Source of the DNA: Variovorax sp. YR216
Lineage (GTDB): Bacteria; Pseudomonadota; Gammaproteobacteria; Burkholderiales; Burkholderiaceae_C
Length of the DNA stretch: 64,000 nucleotides
Direction: 5' to 3'
NCBI RefSeq assembly: GCF_900107745.1
Contig: NZ_FNRO01000002.1
Location: 434,001 to 498,000, forward strand
Of this stretch, positions 50,889-61,156 are shown piece by piece. The position numbers and the translations under genes are program-made. Position 1 is the stretch's first letter. Each line of letters begins with the position of its first letter. The notes under the pieces were generated by a model, which saw nothing but the letters and a program-made list of their open reading frames with translations, did no database searches and was not told the DNA's origin.

Positions 50889-52499
50889 ATGCAAATGACC
50901 GCCACCACTGTACCGACATCTGGTTTTTCGTCTTCCAGCACGGTGCGCGCGCCGCGTTGGCGGGCATTCGCGGGCGCCTCCGCTGCCGTGCTGGCGCTGG
51001 GCCTCCTGCCCGGCGCCAGCACATTCGCCGCCGAACCTCCGAAGGGCGGCGCCGCCAACCTGGCGATGGTCGGCGAGCCGCAGGGCCTGGACCCGATGAT
51101 CAGCACCGCCGACCTCGTCGGCACGATCATGCAGCACGTCTACGAGCCACTCTATACCTTCGATGCGAACTGGAACATCGCGCCGATGCTGGCCGAAGGC
51201 ATGCCGGTGGTCTCCAAGGACGGCCTGACCTACACCATCGCGTTGCGCAAGGGCGTGAAGTTCCACAATGGCCGCGAAATGAACGCCGATGACGTGGTCG
51301 CGTCGCTGCAGCGCTGGATGGAGCTGTCGCCCCGCGGCAAGGCGGTGGGCAAGGAGGTTGCGTCGCTCGCGGCCAAGGGCCCGCAGACGGTGGAGATCAA
51401 GCTGAATGCCCCGTACTCGCCGCTGCTCGCCCAACTGGCGTTGCCCAGCGGAATGGCGGCGATCATGGCCAAGGAAAGCATCGCACCCCAGCTGAAGGAC
51501 TTCATCGGCACCGGCCCCTACAAGTTCAAGGAGCGTCGCCCCGATCAGTTCACGGTGCTGGTGCGCTATGACGCCTACTCGCCGCGCAAGGAAGCGCCGA
51601 GCGGCTATGCCGGCCGCCGAGAAGCGTTGCTGGACGAGCTGCGCTTCGTGCCCGTGCCCAACGCCAACACGCGGGTCGAAGGCGCACTGTCGGGCCAGTT
51701 CCAGTACGCGGACCTGCTCCCGGTCGAGTCTGCGAGCCGCATCGAGAAGGGTGCTCCGGCGGTGGTGCCGATCGTGACCAAGAACTTCGGCTTCCCCTAC
51801 ATCGTGTTCAACACCAAGGAAGGCGTGCTGGCGTCGCAGCCGCTGCGCCGCGCGGTGCAGACCGCGGTGGGGCAGGGCGAGCTGATGGCCGCCGGATTCG
51901 GCGACAACCGCTTCTTCGTGGTCGAGCCCAACTTCTTCCCGAAGGGCACGCCCTACTACTCGACGGCCGGCAGCACCGCCTACAACACGCGCAACCCGCA
52001 GTCGGCCAAGGAAGCCGCTGCCAAGGCCGGCTACAACGGCCAGCCGATCCGCATCATGGCGAGCCGCCAGTACGAGTTCCACTACAACATGGCGCTCGTG
52101 ATGTCCGAGCAGCTCAAGAAGGCCGGCTTCAAGACCGACCTGCAGGTGGTGGACTGGGCCACGCTGGTGCAGCGGCGCAACGACGCCAAGCTGTGGGACG
52201 TGTACTTCACCCATTCGGGCCTCTTCCCGGAGCCGATGCTCTCGCCGCCGCAACTCGGCGATGGCGCGCCGGGCTGGTGGGAGACGCCGGCCAAGAAGTC
52301 GACCCTGGCCGCCTTCAACCAGGAGAGCGACGTCGCCAAGCGCGGCGCGCTGTGGGGCCAGGTGCAGCAGACGGTGTATGACGAGGTGCCGTTCATCGAG
52401 GTCGGCAAGTTCAACAGCCTGTCGGCGCGCTCGGCCAAGCTGGAGGGCTATACGCCGGCGATCTGGCCGTTCTTCTGGAACACCGGCCTCGCCAAGTAA
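50889..52499 (+). CDS. Dpp/Opp-type ABC transporter substrate-binding protein
   Basis: 536 residues, SBP_bac_5 family. A signal peptide (AFAGASAAVLALGLLPGASTFA) precedes GEPQGLDPMISTADLVGTIMQHVYEPLYTFD, typical of peptide-binding proteins; LDPMISTADL and YTIALRKGVKFHNGREMNADDV are clear. Such proteins deliver di/oligopeptides but also sugars, glutathione, nickel or N-acylated compounds to the permeases. Two ATGs (50889, 50895) are possible. It begins the rightward operon, downstream of a HexR-like operator. Confidence 0.93.
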   Translation: MQMTATTVPTSGFSSSSTVRAPRWRAFAGASAAVLALGLLPGASTFAAEPPKGGAANLAMVGEPQGLDPMISTADLVGTIMQHVYEPLYTFDANWNIAPMLAEGMPVVSKDGLTYTIALRKGVKFHNGREMNADDVVASLQRWMELSPRGKAVGKEVASLAAKGPQTVEIKLNAPYSPLLAQLALPSGMAAIMAKESIAPQLKDFIGTGPYKFKERRPDQFTVLVRYDAYSPRKEAPSGYAGRREALLDELRFVPVPNANTRVEGALSGQFQYADLLPVESASRIEKGAPAVVPIVTKNFGFPYIVFNTKEGVLASQPLRRAVQTAVGQGELMAAGFGDNRFFVVEPNFFPKGTPYYSTAGSTAYNTRNPQSAKEAAAKAGYNGQPIRIMASRQYEFHYNMALVMSEQLKKAGFKTDLQVVDWATLVQRRNDAKLWDVYFTHSGLFPEPMLSPPQLGDGAPGWWETPAKKSTLAAFNQESDVAKRGALWGQVQQTVYDEVPFIEVGKFNSLSARSAKLEGYTPAIWPFFWNTGLAK

Positions 52500-52516
52500 G
52501 GCCGCGGACCCTCGTC

Positions 52517-53467
52517 ATGCTGCGCTTCCTGCTCACCCGCCTGGCCGGGGCCCTGGCGGTGCTCGCGATCGTCGCGGTGCTCGTCTTCGCGCTCACGCGC
52601 CTGGCATCCGGCGACCCCGTCGCACTGCTGCTCGGCGATCAGGCCACTGCCGCTGACATCGCCCAGGCCCGCGTGCAATACGGGCTCGACAAACCGCTGC
52701 CGACGCAGTTCGTGCTGTGGGTGGGCGAGCTGCTGCACGGCAACCTGGGGCAATCGCTGTTCCTGCAGCGCCCGGTGGCGCAGGCGCTGCTGGAGCGCGC
52801 CGAGCCGACGCTGTTCCTTGCGCTGTTCGCCGTGGCCATCGCGGCGCTCATCGGCATCCCGGCCGGCATGGCGGCTGCCGTGTGGCGCGGCAGCGCGGCG
52901 GACCAGGCCGTGAGCAGCGTTGCGATGCTCGGTGCGAGCGTGCCGAGCTTCTGGCTCGGGCTGATCCTGATCCAGTTCTTCGCGGTCAAGCTGGGATGGT
53001 TCCCGGCGTCGGGCTACGGCGACCCGACGTCGCCGCTGTTCGAGCGACTCCATCACCTGCTGCTGCCTGCGCTGGTGCTGGGGCTGCTCAACTCGGCGCT
53101 CATCATCCGCTTCACCCGCGCCTCGGTGCTCGACATCCTCGGCGAGGACTACGTGCGCACCGCACGCGCCAAGGGCCTGCCTGAGCGCGTGATCATGGTC
53201 CACCACGTGCTGCGCAATGCGCTGGTGCCGATCGTCACGGTGCTCGGGCTCACGCTCGCGCTGATGATCGGCGGCACCGTGGTGACCGAGACGGTGTTCA
53301 ACCTGCCCGGCGTCGGCAACCTCGTGGTGCGCGCGGTGCTGCGGCGCGACTATCCGGTGATCCAGGGCACGCTGCTCGTGATCGCGGCCATCTACGTGTT
53401 CATCAACCTCGGCATCGACTTCATCTACACGCTGGTCGATCCGCGCATCCGGCTGGAGTCCAAATGA
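52517..53467 (+). CDS. Dpp/Opp-type ABC transporter permease 1 (DppB-like)
   Basis: 316 residues, six membrane helices. The N-terminal LRFLLTRLAGALAVLAIVAVLVFALTRLASGDP and the EAA loop (EDYVRTARAKGLPERVIMVHHVLRNALVP) are those of DppB/OppB. The C-terminal TVVTETVFNLPGVGNLVVRAVLRRDYPVIQG is also diagnostic. It lies 17 nt after the binding protein and overlaps permease 2 by 4 nt. Confidence 0.95.
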   Translation: MLRFLLTRLAGALAVLAIVAVLVFALTRLASGDPVALLLGDQATAADIAQARVQYGLDKPLPTQFVLWVGELLHGNLGQSLFLQRPVAQALLERAEPTLFLALFAVAIAALIGIPAGMAAAVWRGSAADQAVSSVAMLGASVPSFWLGLILIQFFAVKLGWFPASGYGDPTSPLFERLHHLLLPALVLGLLNSALIIRFTRASVLDILGEDYVRTARAKGLPERVIMVHHVLRNALVPIVTVLGLTLALMIGGTVVTETVFNLPGVGNLVVRAVLRRDYPVIQGTLLVIAAIYVFINLGIDFIYTLVDPRIRLESK

Positions 53468-54326
53468 AGGCGGCCCTGACATCCTTTGCCGGCAGCCTGC
53501 TGCCGATGGCGCGCCGCCTCTTCCTGCGCCGGATCGTGCTGGTCTCGGCGCTGGTGCTGCTGCTGGTGGTGGGCGTGGCGGTGATTCTTCCTTTGGTGTC
53601 GGACGCCGACCCCGGCGCGATCGAGATCAGCCAGCGCCTGCATGCGCCTTCGCTGGAGCACTGGGCCGGCACCGACGAGCTCGGCCGCGACGTGATGCTG
53701 CGGATCGTGCACGGCGCGCGCTATTCGCTGCTGATCGGCTTCATCACCGCGGCCGGCGCCGTGCTCTGCGGCACGCTGCTCGGGATGCTCGCCGGCTTCT
53801 TCCGCCGCCTCGACGCGCCGCTGATGCGCGTGGTCGACGCGATGATGTCCTTCCCCGACATCCTGCTGGGCATCGCGCTGGTGTCGATCCTCGGCGTGTC
53901 GCTGTGGAACGTGATGCTGGCACTTGTCATCGTCTACACGCCGCGTGTCGCGCGGGTGGTGCGGGCCACCACGCTGGTGCTGCGCGAGCTGCTGTTCGTC
54001 GACGCGGCACGGGCCCTCGGCGTGCGCACGCCGCGTATCCTGCGCAAGCACATCCTGCCGAACCTGATGTCGCCCATCCTCGTGCAGGTGACCTTCATCT
54101 TCGCCTACGCGATCCTGGCCGAGGCGGGGCTCTCGTTCCTCGGGGTCGGCGTGCCGCCGGACATCCCGACCTGGGGCACCATGATCGCCGGCAGCCTCGA
54201 GTACGCCGACAAGGCCTTCTGGACCATCTTCTGCCCCGGTCTTGCGATCGTGCTGACCGCGCTGTCGCTGCAGATCCTGGGCGACGGCGTGCGCGACATG
54301 CTCGACCCCAAGCTGAGGAAAGCCGC

Positions 54327-54330
<4 letters not shown>
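53464..54330 (+). CDS. Dpp/Opp-type ABC transporter permease 2 (DppC-like)
   Basis: 288 residues, six membrane helices. The short N-terminal helix and [28 protein letters not shown] are hallmarks of DppC/OppC. The EAA loop is [38 protein letters not shown], followed by [20 protein letters not shown]. It pairs with permease 1 to form the channel. It overlaps both neighbours by 4 nt. Confidence 0.95.
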
Positions 54331-55369
<1,039 letters not shown>

Positions 55370-55373
<4 letters not shown>

Positions 55374-56359
55374 CGACAGCAACTTTCGCTCATGACAACC
55401 TGCTCGAAGTCCGCAACCTGCGCAAGTACTTCGGAAAGGGCAGTCATCCCGTGCGCGCCGTCGACGACGTGAGCTTCAGCATCCGCAAAGGCGAGACGCT
55501 CGGGCTGGTCGGCGAATCGGGGTCGGGCAAGAGCACCATCGGCCGGCTGCTCACGCGTCTGGTCGATCCGACCGACGGCGAGATGCTCTATCAGCCCGAC
55601 GGATCGGATGCGGCGCCGCGCGATCTGGCGGGGCTTTCTCAGTCGCAGTTTCGCCCGCTGCGTTCGAAGATCCAGATCATCTTCCAGGACCCCTACGCCA
55701 GCCTGAACCCGCGCATGCGCATTCGCGACGTGCTGGGCGAGGCGCTCGACACGCACGGGCTGGCCAAGGGCAGCGCGCGCAAGCCGCGCATCGAGCAACT
55801 GCTGCAGCAGGTGGGCCTGCGCCCGGAGCATGCCGACCGCTATCCGCACGAGTTTTCGGGCGGGCAGCGGCAGCGCATCGGCATCGCGCGGGCGCTGGCG
55901 GTGGAGCCGCAGTTCATCGTTGCGGACGAGCCGCTGTCGGCGCTCGACGTGTCGATCCAGGCACAGGTGGTGAACCTGCTGGGCGAGCTGAAGGAGCAGT
56001 TGGGCCTCACGCTTCTCTTCATCTCGCACGACCTGGACGTGGTCGAATACCTGTGCGACCGTGTCGTCGTGCTGTACCTGGGCCGCGTGATGGAAATCGC
56101 ACCGACCGAATCGCTCTACGCGAATCCCAGGCACCCGTACACGCGCGCGCTGCTGGCGGCGGCGCCGATTCCCGATCCGGCGCAGCGCCGCGTGGTGCCG
56201 CTGCTGCAGGGCGACCTGCCGAGTCCGGCGAACCCGCCCACGGGCTGTGTCTTTCGCACGCGTTGCCCGATGGCCGAGGAACGCTGCGCGAGCGCCGACA
56301 TGCAGCTGCGCGAAGTGCAGTCCGGCCACTGGCACGCCTGCTGGCGCGATGATCTCTGA
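55370..56359 (+). CDS. Dpp/Opp-type ABC transporter ATPase 2 (DppF-like)
   Basis: 329 residues. Walker [10 protein letters not shown]-loop [14 protein letters not shown], signature FSGGQRQR, Walker [13 protein letters not shown] and switch FISHD are intact. The C-terminal cysteine-rich block is [15 protein letters not shown]. It forms the heterodimer with ATPase 1. The stop is 12 nt before the PLP-enzyme gene, so transport and catabolism are in one operon. Confidence 0.96.
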
Positions 56360-56371
56360 CAAGGAACGAAC

Positions 56372-57643
56372 ATGAACGAAGAGCTGATCCTCGACCACCG
56401 CAGCAAGAGCTTCCCGCTGGAGGCCGCGCCGTGCCGCGCCGCCGACATCGGTAGCAAGGGATGGAACGTGCTCGCCGATGACCTGGCCTATCCGCTGGCC
56501 GTCATCCACCGTTCGGCACTCGCGCACAACATCGCCTGGATGCAGGACTACGCAAAGCGCAAGGGCGTGCTGCTCGCACCGCACGGCAAGACCACCATGT
56601 CACCCGAGCTGTTCGAGCTGCAGCTCGCCGGCGGTGCCTGGGGGCTGACGTTCGCCACGATCTTCCAGCTGGCGGTGGGGGTCGAAGCCGGCGCGCGCCG
56701 CGCCATCATCGCCAACCAGGTGTTGTGCGATGCGGACCTCGACGGATTGGACATGCTGCTCGCGGGGCAGAGCGACCTGCGCGTGTGGTTCCTCGTCGAC
56801 TCGCTCGCGCAACTCTCGCTCATCGAGGACTGGGCGGCCCGCCGGCAGTCCCATCGCACCTTCGACGTGCTGCTGGAGATCGGCATGCCCGGCCAGCGCA
56901 CCGGCTGTCGCACGCTGGGCGAAGCGCTCGAACTCGCGCGCGCCATTTCGCAATCGCCCGTCGCGCGGCTCGGCGGCATCGAATGCTATGAAGGCGGACT
57001 GGCGCGCTGCGACAGCGAGCATGACGCGCGTGAAGTCACTGCGCTGGTGGAGCGCGTCCTCGAAGTCGCGCGCCGCTGCGACGAAGAGCAGCTCTTCGGC
57101 GAGGACCCACCGTTGCTCACGGCTGGAGGCTCCGCGGTGTTCGACCTCGTGATCCCGCTGCTTCGCGCACAGGGGCTGTCGCGGCCGATGCAGGGCGTGC
57201 TGCGCTCGGGTTGCTACATCACGCACGACAACGGCAACTACGCCCGCTTCCTCAAGCAGGTCGAACAACGCGAAGGGTTGGACAGCTCCCTGCGCGCGGC
57301 GCTCGAAGTCTGGTCGTTCGTGCAATCCGTGCCCGAGCCGGGGCTCGCGCTGCTGACCTGCGGGCGCCGCGACATCTCGTATGACATTGAAATGCCGATC
57401 CCGGTACGGCACGCGCCCCGCGGCATGCGCGTTGCGGCCGCCACGCCAGCCGACTGGAAGATCAGCGCGCTCAATGACCAGCACGCCTACCTGCGCTTCG
57501 ATCCGGCGGGTACCGTGCCGAAGGTCGGCGATCGCGTGGCGCTGGGCATCTCGCACCCGTGCACCACCTTCGACAAGTGGCGCTGGCTCGCGCTGGTGGA
57601 CGACGATCTGGCGGTGACCGGCGCCATCGGCACCCGCTTCTGA
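56372..57643 (+). CDS. Fold-type III PLP enzyme: D-serine/D-amino-acid (or D-glucosaminate) dehydratase-like
   Basis: 423 residues. The N-terminal alanine-racemase-like barrel has the PLP-binding Lys73 (LAPHGKTTMSPEL). The C-terminal beta domain has the metal pair His395 and Cys397 (GISHPCTTFDKW) that marks eukaryotic-type D-serine dehydratase and D-threo-3-hydroxyaspartate dehydratase. These enzymes eliminate water from a 3-hydroxy D-amino acid, releasing an enamine that becomes a 2-keto acid and ammonia. I recall D-glucosaminate dehydratase belonging to the same group. Neighbours (RidA, DgoK, DgoA) fit a 2-amino sugar acid substrate. ATG follows AAGGAA. Confidence 0.85.
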   Translation: MNEELILDHRSKSFPLEAAPCRAADIGSKGWNVLADDLAYPLAVIHRSALAHNIAWMQDYAKRKGVLLAPHGKTTMSPELFELQLAGGAWGLTFATIFQLAVGVEAGARRAIIANQVLCDADLDGLDMLLAGQSDLRVWFLVDSLAQLSLIEDWAARRQSHRTFDVLLEIGMPGQRTGCRTLGEALELARAISQSPVARLGGIECYEGGLARCDSEHDAREVTALVERVLEVARRCDEEQLFGEDPPLLTAGGSAVFDLVIPLLRAQGLSRPMQGVLRSGCYITHDNGNYARFLKQVEQREGLDSSLRAALEVWSFVQSVPEPGLALLTCGRRDISYDIEMPIPVRHAPRGMRVAAATPADWKISALNDQHAYLRFDPAGTVPKVGDRVALGISHPCTTFDKWRWLALVDDDLAVTGAIGTRF

Positions 57644-58545
57644 TGACCGCGATGAACAGTTCCCTGCTGCAGCGCCTGCGCGAAAGCATGGCCGCGTTGC
57701 CGGCAGCGCAGCGCAGCGTGGTGCAGGTCGTGCTGGACGATCCGCGCGCGGCGGTGGCCGCGACCGTGGAGCAGCTTGCCCAGCAGGCCGGCGTGTCGAT
57801 GCCCACCATCGTGCGGACCTGCCGCGCGTTCGGCTTCGATTCGGTGCGCGAATTCATGCTCGCGCTGGCGCAGGACCTCGCGGTGACCGGCTCGTACCTG
57901 CACCGCAGCGTGCTGGCGGAGGACAGCGCGAGCGACGTCGCCAGCAAGATCATCCATGCGGCGGTGTCCTCGCTGACCGAGCTCGGCCGGCGCATCGACG
58001 TCGACCTGCTCGACCGGGTCGCGACGCGGCTCGCTGCGGCGAAGCGCATCGACTGCTACTCGGTGGGCGCCGCGTCCACCTTCATGGCGAGCGAGCTGCA
58101 AAGCCGGCTGTTCCGCCTCGGGTGCACGTCCAACGCAATCTTCGATGCGCACCAGCAGCTCGTGTCGGCCAGCACGCTCGGGCCTGAGGGCGTGGCTTTC
58201 GTGATCTCGCACGTGGGGCGCATGCCCTACACGCTGGAGGCCGCCCGCTTTGCGCGCTCGCAGGGCGCGACGGTGATCGCACTGACGCAGCCCGACACGC
58301 AGCTGGCCGAGATCGCGGACCTCGTGATCGGCGTCTCGGTCCCGCAGGACGCGGTGATGCGCGTCGGCACCGAAGCCTACCTGGCGCATCTCGTGGTCAT
58401 CGAGATCCTGATGGTGCGCCTCGCGCAGAAACTCGGGCCGTCCGTCACGCACGGCCTGCAGCAGTTCAAGCAGTTGCTGCACAAGCATGGATTCGACAGC
58501 GCCGAATACTCCGGCGCCACCGAGGCCACCGACGAAGAAACATGA
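57643..58545 (+). CDS. RpiR/MurR-family regulator with SIS domain
   Basis: 300 residues. The N-terminal HTH (about residues 5-80) contains ATVEQLAQQAGVSMPTIVRTCRAFGFDSVREFMLAL, the RpiR signature. The SIS domain (about 130-265) includes IDCYSVGAASTFMASELQSRL and GVAFVISHVGRMPYTLEAARFARSQGATVIALTQ, which bind phosphosugars or phosphorylated sugar acids. It overlaps the PLP-enzyme gene by 1 nt. HexR of this family recognises TGTAA-N5-TTACA-type sites, and two such sites lie upstream of the operon. Confidence 0.93.
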   Translation: MTAMNSSLLQRLRESMAALPAAQRSVVQVVLDDPRAAVAATVEQLAQQAGVSMPTIVRTCRAFGFDSVREFMLALAQDLAVTGSYLHRSVLAEDSASDVASKIIHAAVSSLTELGRRIDVDLLDRVATRLAAAKRIDCYSVGAASTFMASELQSRLFRLGCTSNAIFDAHQQLVSASTLGPEGVAFVISHVGRMPYTLEAARFARSQGATVIALTQPDTQLAEIADLVIGVSVPQDAVMRVGTEAYLAHLVVIEILMVRLAQKLGPSVTHGLQQFKQLLHKHGFDSAEYSGATEATDEET

Positions 58546-60041
58546 CCATGAAAGACAACGCCTCTGCCACGCTGCTCAAGGACGGCCAGATCGTCGACGG
58601 CGGCGGCATCCCCGGATGGACGGGCGATGTGCTGCTCGTGGGCGAGCGCATCGCATCGGTCGCTGCCCCCGGGCAGACGCTGCCGCACATGCTCGCCGAC
58701 CTGCGCGCCGCCGGCGGCGTGGAGGAGATCGATTGCACCGGCATGGTCGTCGCGCCCGGCTTCATCGATGTGCACACGCACGATGACGCCGCCGCGATCG
58801 AGAAGCCGGACATGCTGCCCAAGCTGTCGCAGGGCGTGACCACGGTGATCGTGGGCAACTGCGGCATCTCGCTGGCGCCGGTGGTGACCGACACCCCGCC
58901 GGCCCCGCTGTCGCTGCTGGGGCGCGGGCAGTTTCTGCATTCCACGATGCGCGCGTATGCCGATGCGGTGAATGCGGCGCGTCCCGGCGTGAATGTCGCG
59001 GCGCTGCTCGGGCACACGGCCCTGCGCATGCGCCACGTCGCTTCACTTGACCGGGCGGCCGACGGGCGCGAGCGCGCCGCGATGGCGGCGGACATGCAGG
59101 AAGCCATGGATGCGGGTGCGCTGGGGCTCTCGTCGGGCGTGTTCTACAAGGAAGCGTACGCCGCGGATCTCGACGAACTCGTGGCCGTGGCGAGCGTGGC
59201 CGCGCGCAACGGCGGCGTCTATGCCACGCACATCCGCGACGAACTGGCGGGCATTCTTCCGGCGCTGCAAGAGGCGGCGCTGACCGCGCGCCAGTCCGGC
59301 CTGCCGCTCGTGATCTCGCACCACAAGTGCGCAGGTCCCGACAACTGGGGCCGCACGCGCGAAACCCTGCCGCTGATCGAGACGCTGGCACGCGGGCAGG
59401 AGATCGGCATGGACGTGTACCCTTACACCGCCGGCTCCACCGTGCTGCGCGAGGACCTCGTCGACGGAATCATCGACGTCCTCATCACCGGCAGCGAGCC
59501 GCATCCGGAGATGGGCGGGCGCTACCTGGCGGACATCGCGACGACGTGGGGCGTGTCGCAGCAGGAAGCCGCAGTGCGCCTGAAGCCGGGCAACGCCTGC
59601 TACTTCCAGATGCGCGAGGACGATGTGCAGCGCGTGATCACGCACCCGCTGTCGATGATCGGCTCGGACGGCCTGCCGCACGACGAGCGCCCGCATCCGC
59701 GCCTGTGGGGTGCGTTCCCGCGCGTGCTGGCCAGCTACTGGCGCGAGAAAGGTCTTCTGCGCCTGGAGGAAGCGATCCACAAGATGACCGGCATGTCTGC
59801 TGCGCGTTTCCGCATCGGGGAACGCGGGCTGCTCAAGGCGGGCTACATGGCGGACGTGGTGGTGTTCGACCCGTTGCGCGTGAAAGACGGCGCGACCTTC
59901 GAGCAGCCGCGCCAGATCAGTGAAGGCATCGAGCTCGTCTGGGTCAACGGCGCGTTGAGCTATACGGCTTCGGGTCGCGCCACGGGTGCACGCGCGGGGC
60001 GGTTCGTCGTGCGCGCTTCGTCGCCCGGCGCTTCTGGCTGA
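58542..60041 (+). CDS. Amidohydrolase, N-acyl-D-amino-acid deacylase family
   Basis: 499 residues. Metal-site residues typical of D-aminoacylase are visible: His78 and His80 (DVHTHDD), Cys107 (GNCGISLAP), His230 (YATHIRDE), His260 (ISHHK) and Asp376 (GSDG). The C-terminal beta domain contains RGLLKAGYMADVVVFDP. Relatives remove acyl groups from N-acyl-D-amino acids, and some deacetylate N-acetyl hexosaminates. It overlaps rpiR by 4 nt and ends the operon; a terminator follows. Confidence 0.92.
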   Translation: MTMKDNASATLLKDGQIVDGGGIPGWTGDVLLVGERIASVAAPGQTLPHMLADLRAAGGVEEIDCTGMVVAPGFIDVHTHDDAAAIEKPDMLPKLSQGVTTVIVGNCGISLAPVVTDTPPAPLSLLGRGQFLHSTMRAYADAVNAARPGVNVAALLGHTALRMRHVASLDRAADGRERAAMAADMQEAMDAGALGLSSGVFYKEAYAADLDELVAVASVAARNGGVYATHIRDELAGILPALQEAALTARQSGLPLVISHHKCAGPDNWGRTRETLPLIETLARGQEIGMDVYPYTAGSTVLREDLVDGIIDVLITGSEPHPEMGGRYLADIATTWGVSQQEAAVRLKPGNACYFQMREDDVQRVITHPLSMIGSDGLPHDERPHPRLWGAFPRVLASYWREKGLLRLEEAIHKMTGMSAARFRIGERGLLKAGYMADVVVFDPLRVKDGATFEQPRQISEGIELVWVNGALSYTASGRATGARAGRFVVRASSPGASG

Positions 60042-60090
60042 ACCCTTTTCCTTTGCCACTCTGGAGCGCGAACCAGCGCTTCGTTGCGAT

Positions 60091-60112
60091 CCCTGACCAT
60101 CAGGGTTTGTCC
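60091..60112 (+). terminator. Probable rho-independent terminator after the amidohydrolase operon
   Basis: CCCTGA-CCA-TCAGGG forms a perfect 6-bp stem with a 3-nt loop, followed by a short T-rich stretch (TTTGTCC). It lies 50 bp after the stop at 60041 and before the next operator and promoter region. The stem is short, so efficiency is uncertain. Confidence 0.5.
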
Positions 60113-60133
60113 TGCCGGGTGTCGAGTTCAATC

Positions 60134-60143
60134 ATCATATGAT
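60134..60143. promoter_or_regulatory. Candidate GntR-family operator
   Basis: A perfect palindrome ATCATATGAT, part of a wider AATCAT-CAT-ATGATT symmetry at 60130-60144. It lies 35 bp before the hydroxyacid dehydrogenase ATG. Short palindromes of this sort are typical of FadR-type GntR sites, and a GntR gene lies in the same operon. Symmetry and position are the only evidence. Confidence 0.45.
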
Positions 60144-60177
60144 TCGACCGACATCGGAAGGTCGGAGGGACAAACGC

Positions 60178-61146
60178 ATGACAGGGACCAGTGCTTCGAA
60201 CGCGACCGCTCGCCCCGAGCTGCTGGCCGTCGCGCCCTTGATGCCTTTTCTCATGGAGGCCCTGCGGCGCGAGTACACGGTCCACGACCGCCTCCACCTC
60301 AGCGACCCGGCGGCCTTTGCCGCTGTGGCGCCGCGAATTCGCGGCGTGGTCGCGAACGGCGAAGCCAAGGTGCCGCGCGAGCTGATCGCGCAACTGCCCG
60401 CACTCGAAGTGATTTCCGTGTTCGGCGTCGGCTACGACGGCATCGACGTCGCCGCGGCGCACGAGCGCGGCGTGCCGGTCACCAACACGCCTGATGTGCT
60501 GAACGACGACGTGGCCGATCTCGCGATCGGTCTGATGCTCGCAGTGGCACGTCGCATTCCGCAGGCCGATCGATTCGTGCGCGGCAACGAATGGCCCAAC
60601 GGGCCGATCGCGTTGAGCCGCAAGGTCACCGGCACCCGCCTCGGCATCGTCGGCATGGGACGCATTGGGCAGGCCATCGCGCAGCGTGCGAGCGCGTTCA
60701 AGATGGACATCGCCTACACCGCGCGTTCGCCACGCGCGAGCGTCAACTACACCTACTACCCGGACGCCGCCTCTCTCGCGGCGGCGGTGGATTTCCTCAT
60801 CGTCATCACGCCGGGCGGCGCCGCCACGCGGGGGATGATCGATGCGCGCGTGCTCAAGGCGCTTGGGCCGCAGGGCTATCTGATCAATGTCGCGCGCGGC
60901 AGCGTGGTCGATGAGCCGGCGTTGATCGATGCGCTTCGCGACGGCGTGATCGCAGGTGCCGGGCTCGACGTGTTCGCGAACGAGCCGCATGTGCCCGAGA
61001 CGCTTCGCGAGATGTCCAACGTGGTGCTCACGCCCCACATCGGCAGCGGCACGAAGCAGACGCGCGAGGCGATGGGCCAGCTCACCTTCGACAACCTGCA
61101 CGCGCATTTCACCGGTGCGCCGCTGCTGACGCCGGTCGACGCCTGA
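60178..61146 (+). CDS. D-isomer-specific 2-hydroxyacid dehydrogenase
   Basis: 322 residues. The NAD(P) loop is GMGRIGQAIAQRA, with the catalytic set Arg (NVARGSVVDE), Glu (FANEPHVPE) and His (LTPHIGS). It resembles glyoxylate/hydroxypyruvate reductases and may act on a sugar-acid-derived 2-keto acid. The ATG at 60178 follows GGAGGG; an in-frame ATG at 60139 sits inside the palindrome and is rejected. It is the first gene of a unit with a GntR regulator. Confidence 0.93.
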   Translation: MTGTSASNATARPELLAVAPLMPFLMEALRREYTVHDRLHLSDPAAFAAVAPRIRGVVANGEAKVPRELIAQLPALEVISVFGVGYDGIDVAAAHERGVPVTNTPDVLNDDVADLAIGLMLAVARRIPQADRFVRGNEWPNGPIALSRKVTGTRLGIVGMGRIGQAIAQRASAFKMDIAYTARSPRASVNYTYYPDAASLAAAVDFLIVITPGGAATRGMIDARVLKALGPQGYLINVARGSVVDEPALIDALRDGVIAGAGLDVFANEPHVPETLREMSNVVLTPHIGSGTKQTREAMGQLTFDNLHAHFTGAPLLTPVDA

Positions 61147-61156
61147 AGAGCGCCAC

